18,561 nucleotides of DNA. Origin: CAIKLP01 sp039798705. GTDB lineage: Bacteria; Bacteroidota; Bacteroidia; Sphingobacteriales; Sphingobacteriaceae. Under the pieces are notes generated by a model. It ran no database searches. It saw only the letters and a program-made list of their open reading frames with translations, and had not been told where the DNA came from. The translations under genes were made by a program, and so were the position numbers. Positions within the stretch are counted from its first letter, which is position 1. Every line of letters starts with the position of its first letter. Location: NCBI GenBank assembly GCA_039798705.1, contig JBDKFN010000033.1, forward strand, positions 1-18,561. The letters are read 5' to 3'. This document shows, in pieces, positions 14,224 to 18,561 of this stretch.

Positions 14224-15330
14224 CTATTTTTTCAATAATTTTGCTACTTCGGCTGATAAATCGTCGCCTCTTAGGTTTTTAGCAACTATTCTACCGTCTC
14301 GGTCTAACAACACTGTAAACGGAATTGCCTCCACTTTATATAGTTTGGCAGCTTCCGAACCCCAATATTTTAAATCAGAAACTTGAGTCCATTTTAAGCC
14401 ATCTTTCATAATAGCTTGCACCCAATCTTCTTTCTTTTTATCTAAAGAAACCCCATATATAGTAAATCCTTTAGCATGGTATTTATTATACAACAAAACA
14501 TTATTAGGGTTCTCTTTTCTACAAGGTCCACACCATGAAGCCCAAAAATCTATTAGTACCACTTGACCTCTTAAAGATGACAAGGCAATCATATCTCCAT
14601 TTGGACTTGGTAAATTAATATCGGGAGCGACTTCTCCTACATTCAGCATTTTAATTTCAGAAAACCTTGCATAAAATGCTTGAGCATATTTAAAACTATC
14701 AATTGAAATTGCATTTTCTTTGAAAACTTGATCTATGAAAGCATAATTCTCATCTGCATTTAAATAAGATAAAGCATATAATTTAACCAAAAAATCTTTA
14801 TGAGAATTAACAAAAGATTGGATCAATTTTACTTGCGTATTCAAAACTTCAAAATATGACTGCTCTAATTTTTTTTGAATTTGGGCGATGTTTGGATCAT
14901 TCACCGATTGCGCATATGTTTGTTGTAATTGATTTACTTTTTGGAATGTTTGATATAAAATATCGTTCACCTCTTTTAATTGCATAGAAAGCGGAGAACC
15001 CTTTATTTCATATGCATTCATCGGTCCTGAAGCATCAAAAGACACCGTTATTTCAGCGGTATTATCTAATACCAAATCAATGGCTTTCTTACCTTCAAAA
15101 TTTAATCGATAAATTGCTTTTTCATCTGCATTACCGTAAATCTCAAATTCTCCGTTGCTAGATAATTCTGCGGAATCTAGTTCAATAACTTGTCCTTCTA
15201 TTTTTTCAAGATATACTTTTTTAAAACTTCCACCCTTTATAATTCCTTTTATTTGAAATCCATTATTTTCTGAACAAGATTGTAATGCGACGAATAGGAT
15301 GAACAAAAATCCAATGCTATATTTTTTCAT
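14224..15330 (-). CDS. TlpA-like thioredoxin-fold lipoprotein with DUF4369 domain
   Basis: The 368-residue protein starts with a lipoprotein signal (MKKYSIGFLFILFVALQSCS), with the lipidated Cys19 in the lipobox LQSC, so it should be anchored in a membrane facing the periplasm. Residues about 26-115 (FQIKGIIKGGSFKKVYLEK ... LDLVLDNTAEITVSF) match the DUF4369 domain often fused to thioredoxins in Bacteroidota. A helical, glutamine-rich linker follows (about 116-225). The AhpC/TSA-TlpA thioredoxin domain is at about 230-368, with the redox motif WCGPC (Cys267, Cys270) in FWASWCGPCRKEN and the cis-proline in EAIPFTVLLD. It probably reduces disulfides or haem-binding cysteines in the periplasm; the substrate is unknown. 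It begins two bases after gatB ends, so they are likely co-transcribed. The ATG is well placed. Confidence 0.9.
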   Translation of the reverse strand: MKKYSIGFLFILFVALQSCSENNGFQIKGIIKGGSFKKVYLEKIEGQVIELDSAELSSNGEFEIYGNADEKAIYRLNFEGKKAIDLVLDNTAEITVSFDASGPMNAYEIKGSPLSMQLKEVNDILYQTFQKVNQLQQTYAQSVNDPNIAQIQKKLEQSYFEVLNTQVKLIQSFVNSHKDFLVKLYALSYLNADENYAFIDQVFKENAISIDSFKYAQAFYARFSEIKMLNVGEVAPDINLPSPNGDMIALSSLRGQVVLIDFWASWCGPCRKENPNNVLLYNKYHAKGFTIYGVSLDKKKEDWVQAIMKDGLKWTQVSDLKYWGSEAAKLYKVEAIPFTVLLDRDGRIVAKNLRGDDLSAEVAKLLKK

Positions 15331-15332
15331 TT

Positions 15333-16775
15333 TTATTTTTCTAAGGCTTCTATTACCAACTTATTCGCTTCTTTTGGATCTAATTTTCCTTTGGCTAATT
15401 TCATTACTTCACCCATAAATAAGCCTAACAAACCCTTCTTACCAGCTTGATATTCAGCTACTTTTTCTGGATATTTTGCTAAAACTTCATTCACAAATGC
15501 GAGCATTTCTTCATTTGAAGTACTGATGATAATATTTAATGATTGAGCCAATGCCTCCACATTCGTGGTTGGATCTTTTATCAGTGCAGGAAACAAAATT
15601 TGATTCGCACTGGTATTACTAATTTTTGCTGTTTCAATTAAATGAATGATTGCTGCAATTTGATTTGGCTGAATTGGAAACTCTGTTATTGAAATTGCTT
15701 GTTCATTTAAATAAGATTTAATTGCCCCCATAATCCAGTTAGCAGCTAACTTATAATTAGCGCAATGTTTACCCAATTCCATAAAATACATCGCCAATTC
15801 TTTTTGATCAATCAATAAAGAAGCGTCGTAATCTGTTAACTGATATTCTTGTGTAAATTGTTTAAATAATTGTTCAGGCAAGGCAGGCATGTCACGCTGA
15901 ATAGCCTGTATATATTCATTCGTAAGCACAACTGGCGGCAAATCAGGTTCTGGAAAATAACGGTAATCGTTGGCCATTTCTTTAGACCTCAACACACTTG
16001 TTTTTCCAGTTGCTGCATCAAAATTTAATGTATTTTGATCAATGTGTCCACCAGCTTTAATTACTTCTACTTGTCTTTGAAATTCATATTCAATTGCACG
16101 TTGAACATTTCTAATGGAATTTAAGTTTTTCACCTCACACCTATTTCCAAAAGCAGTTGCCCCTTTTTTACGGACAGAAATATTTGCGTCACATCGCATA
16201 CTTCCTTCTTCCATATTTCCATCACAAATCTCTAAGTATCTTAATACTTTACGAAGCTCTGTAAGGTAAGCTCCTGCTTGCTCAGAAGACCTAATATCTG
16301 GTTCAGATACAATCTCTATTAATGGAACTCCAGCTCTGTTTAAATCAATTAAGGTATCTCTGTAATCTTGATCATGAATACTTTTACCCGCATCTTCTTC
16401 CATATGAATTCTAGTAATTCCAATGCGGCTTACACTTCCATCTTTTAGTTTTACATCAACAAATCCGTTGGTACAAATTGGCGTAGTGTCTTGGGTTATT
16501 TGATATCCTTTAGGTAAATCTGCATAGAAATAATTTTTTCTGGCATATTGGTTTTCCAAACGAATGGTACAATTTGTTGCCAACCCCATCTTTACTGCAA
16601 AATCAATTACTTGCTCATTGGCCTTTGGTAAAGTTCCAGGATGTCCCAATGTAATGACACTGATGTTGGTATTAGGATCGTCTCCAAAACCAGCAGAATC
16701 AGCAGCATAGGCCTTGCTTTTTGTTGATAATTGTGCGTGAATTTCTAATCCTACAACTAATTCAAATTCTTCCAT
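15333..16775 (-). CDS. gatB: Aspartyl/glutamyl-tRNA amidotransferase subunit B
   Basis: This 480-residue protein is the tRNA-binding, kinase-like subunit of the GatCAB complex, which converts misacylated Glu-tRNA-Gln or Asp-tRNA-Asn into the correct amide form. The family signatures appear in order: FELVVGLEIHAQLSTKSKAY at the start, NYFYADLPKGYQI near residue 86, HMEEDAGKSIHD near 125, LNRAGVPLIEIVSEPD near 145, EGSMRCDANISVR near 191, and RYFPEPDLPPV near 272. The C-terminal 150 residues form the helical YqeY-like tail that contacts tRNA (GLLGLFMGEVMKLAKGKLDP). Length is normal and no motif is lost. GatA and GatC are not in this window. It lies 21 bases after the acyltransferase gene and two bases before the TlpA gene. 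Confidence 0.97.
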   Translation of the reverse strand: MEEFELVVGLEIHAQLSTKSKAYAADSAGFGDDPNTNISVITLGHPGTLPKANEQVIDFAVKMGLATNCTIRLENQYARKNYFYADLPKGYQITQDTTPICTNGFVDVKLKDGSVSRIGITRIHMEEDAGKSIHDQDYRDTLIDLNRAGVPLIEIVSEPDIRSSEQAGAYLTELRKVLRYLEICDGNMEEGSMRCDANISVRKKGATAFGNRCEVKNLNSIRNVQRAIEYEFQRQVEVIKAGGHIDQNTLNFDAATGKTSVLRSKEMANDYRYFPEPDLPPVVLTNEYIQAIQRDMPALPEQLFKQFTQEYQLTDYDASLLIDQKELAMYFMELGKHCANYKLAANWIMGAIKSYLNEQAISITEFPIQPNQIAAIIHLIETAKISNTSANQILFPALIKDPTTNVEALAQSLNIIISTSNEEMLAFVNEVLAKYPEKVAEYQAGKKGLLGLFMGEVMKLAKGKLDPKEANKLVIEALEK

Positions 16776-16796
16776 AAATACGCTATAATTTTAAAC

Positions 16797-18071
16797 TTAA
16801 AATTGACTCAACTCTTCCGAAATTAGATTCATTTGATCTGCCAATTCTATTTTATCGTGTTTCTTTAATTTTAAATAATTGATTGCTGATTTTAAAGCAA
16901 TCCAATTTCTTCTATAATGAAATGCAACTATTCCAGAGATGATCAATGTTATAAGACCTAAGCCAACGATGAAAATATTTGGAATAATTGTATAAAACCA
17001 AAATGCATAAATGAGGTAAAATAAAAGCATCGATAAGGCTGCACCAGCAATATTGATAGATGCATCATACTCTCGGTCTTTCTTAAAAAAATAATGTGCG
17101 GCTGCTAATGGCAAATAGAATGAAATGGCATGGAATAAGAAACCTATAATGAAAATAGGCATTAAGAACACAAAATCAAGTAATCTTAAAGCTACATACA
17201 ATCCCATTTTAGTATTTGACATTGATTTAAATTTTTGCAAACTTTTTCTGGCTATGCCCAAATGTTGCAATCTGCTTTCAAAATGTTGCACCGCTGATTT
17301 TAATACTTCTTGCAGCTCTTCTGTTTCTAATCTGATGTGCTCCGCAACAGACATAGCGTATTGAAATGACTTATGCGTTTTGGTCCAAGCTAAAGCCCTT
17401 TCCCATAAATATTCTTGTTTAGCATTATCTAATTCAAACATATTGACTTTAATATCAGATTCAATTTGTTTGGTTACCGAAACTAATGCTTCATTTTTGT
17501 CAACTTTGTACATGTTTTTAAGATGTGCAATTGTAAAAGGTGTACCCACTGAAAGCCAAATTTTTCCACCAAAAAACCTCATCCTTTCATAATTTACACC
17601 TACTCCAACAACTGATAATCCTAATTTAAAATTGGCAGACTCCTCTGCTTGAAATGCAAGCCTAGCAGAACCTTTGTGTAATTTTCTTAGTTTCTTTTCT
17701 AGGTAACAATTGGCTTCTGGGAATACAATTAGTGCACCATTATTCTCAAAAATCTTAATACACTTTTCAAAAATCTCTTTGTTTTTATCTAATTGTCCAA
17801 TGCCATCTCGCATTCGATAAACAGGAATCAATTGCCATTTTTGTAACAACCAATTAGCCCATTTCGCATTAAAAACATCAGCACGAACTAAGACATGGTA
17901 CTTTCTTTTAGAAAAAGCCATAATTAACATGGCATCGATGAAAGCATTGCCGTGGTTAGCACATACCAATAACGGTTTATTCGTATTTAAACGCTTCAAC
18001 CCTATTAATTCTTTTTCTGGATAAAAGAAATAGGCAGCAATTCTGATGACAAATAAAATAAACTTGACCAA
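16797..18071 (-). CDS. PlsC-domain acyltransferase (1-acylglycerol-3-phosphate acyltransferase-like), TTG start
   Basis: The 424-residue membrane protein carries the acyltransferase catalytic block NHGNAFID (His40, Asp46), a second block LIPVYRMRDG at 81-90, and VFPEANCY at about 116-123, where the usual FPEG glycine is replaced by alanine. These motifs belong to PlsC-type enzymes that acylate lysophosphatidic acid. Unlike the roughly 240-residue PlsC, it has a long C-terminal part with three or four membrane helices (about 300-335 and 345-390) and a short cytoplasmic tail. I see no ATG ahead of the catalytic block: the frame opens after a stop that overlaps the end of alaS, and TTG at 18071, four bases after the alaS stop, is the most plausible start. 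An in-frame ATT three codons upstream is a weaker choice. The substrate is uncertain. Confidence 0.82.
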   Translation of the reverse strand: MVKFILFVIRIAAYFFYPEKELIGLKRLNTNKPLLVCANHGNAFIDAMLIMAFSKRKYHVLVRADVFNAKWANWLLQKWQLIPVYRMRDGIGQLDKNKEIFEKCIKIFENNGALIVFPEANCYLEKKLRKLHKGSARLAFQAEESANFKLGLSVVGVGVNYERMRFFGGKIWLSVGTPFTIAHLKNMYKVDKNEALVSVTKQIESDIKVNMFELDNAKQEYLWERALAWTKTHKSFQYAMSVAEHIRLETEELQEVLKSAVQHFESRLQHLGIARKSLQKFKSMSNTKMGLYVALRLLDFVFLMPIFIIGFLFHAISFYLPLAAAHYFFKKDREYDASINIAGAALSMLLFYLIYAFWFYTIIPNIFIVGLGLITLIISGIVAFHYRRNWIALKSAINYLKLKKHDKIELADQMNLISEELSQF

Positions 18072-18075
18072 TTTG

Positions 18076-18561
18076 TTAATGAATAAAAGTTAAACTCTTT
18101 TCAATTGCGGCAGCTAAACCTGCACTATTTTTTCCACCTGCTGTTGCGAAAAAGGCTTGTCCTCCTCCACCACCTTGAATTTCCTTACCTAATTCTCTAA
18201 TAATTTGAGCAGCATTTAATCCTTTATCTGCGACCAAATGATCGGAAATAATGAGCGATAAATGTGGTTTACCATCAATTTCAGCGGCTAATAATAAGTA
18301 GGCATCTGAAAGTTCCGCTCTCATTTCAAACAACATGTTTTTAATTAAATCGGGATTATTTATGGCAACCATTTTAGCGATACATTGAATTCCGTTAATG
18401 GTTTGTATTTCTTTTAATAATTCTTGTTTGATATTGGCAGCAGCAGTTTGCTCGAAAACTTCAATTGATTTTTTCAACTTTAGGTTTTCTTCCACTAACT
18501 GATCTATTGATTTTAAAATATCAATTGGCGCTTTTAATTTTTCTTTAATTGAGGTTATTAA
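18076..18561 (-). CDS. alaS: Alanyl-tRNA synthetase, C-terminal fragment (5' end beyond window)
   Basis: The minus-strand frame is open from the right edge (18561) through to the TAA at 18076, giving 161 residues. The first residues (KEKLKAPIDILKSIDQLVEE) form the coiled-coil linker region. The end, with LVADKGLNAAQIIRELG and the glycine run GGGGGQAFFATAGGKN, is the C-terminal DHHA1/C-Ala domain of AlaS, which helps bind tRNA and dimerise. The catalytic and editing domains lie outside the window. A GTG at 18495 could be mistaken for the start of a small separate gene, but the coding frame continues upstream with the family's sequence. It is followed four bases later by the acyltransferase gene. 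Confidence 0.93.
   Translation of the reverse strand, partial: LITSIKEKLKAPIDILKSIDQLVEENLKLKKSIEVFEQTAAANIKQELLKEIQTINGIQCIAKMVAINNPDLIKNMLFEMRAELSDAYLLLAAEIDGKPHLSLIISDHLVADKGLNAAQIIRELGKEIQGGGGGQAFFATAGGKNSAGLAAAIEKSLTFIH

Noticed and set aside
18076..18495. Separate small protein of 139 residues starting at GTG 18495
   Set aside because: The frame stays open to the window edge and reads as the coiled coil and C-terminal domain of AlaS, so it is the end of a larger gene.

Overview
The window looks like a stretch of ordinary core chromosome from an AT-rich member of the Bacteroidota. Several things point there: perfect TAnnTTTG-type -7 boxes just before start codons, no clear Shine-Dalgarno sequences, a DUF6588-type exported protein, a DUF4369-TlpA lipoprotein with a lipobox, and a short (about 460-residue) arginine decarboxylase. 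A finer assignment is not possible from sequence reading alone. I see no rRNA, tRNA, CRISPR array, insertion sequence, integrase or phage gene. The longest gap between genes is about 147 bases.

Layout. (1) Positions 1-1215, minus strand: an RluD-type pseudouridine synthase, followed one base into its stop codon (TAATG) by a class IV PLP aminotransferase that runs off the left edge. (2) 1339-5733, plus strand: an exported DUF6588 protein, an ACC deaminase/D-cysteine desulfhydrase family enzyme, L-lysine 6-transaminase, and 3-hydroxyacyl-CoA dehydrogenase. (3) 5738-10162, minus strand: an exported VCBS/ASPIC-UnbV repeat protein, arginyl-tRNA synthetase and arginase. The last two are coupled by a second TAATG overlap. 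(4) 10268-11656, plus strand: arginine decarboxylase, divergent from arginase across a 105-base region that holds a 9-bp dyad repeat and a good -7 box. (5) 11653-18561, minus strand, in transcription order from the right: the C-terminal end of alanyl-tRNA synthetase (cut by the edge), a PlsC-type acyltransferase that seems to start with TTG, GatB, a TlpA-like thioredoxin lipoprotein, a PhoB-like response regulator, a PhoR-like histidine kinase, and an S4-less RluA-family pseudouridine synthase.

How the genes fit together. Region 3/4 is an arginine node: charging onto tRNA (ArgS), hydrolysis to ornithine and urea (arginase), and decarboxylation to agmatine all meet at one shared control region. 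Region 2 holds the first enzyme of one lysine catabolic route (Lat), followed 18 bases later by an enzyme for the final acyl-CoA oxidation. The right-hand minus-strand run combines translation (AlaS, GatB), membrane lipid synthesis, envelope redox and a phosphate-type two-component system.

The strongest non-coding signal is a three-copy direct repeat with an exact 11-base period (TTTACA, TTAACA, TTAACC on the minus strand). It lies just upstream of a perfect -7 box of the PhoB-like gene and resembles a Pho box, so autoregulation is likely. I found no evidence of a new multi-gene defence or mobile system; the best leads are regulatory.
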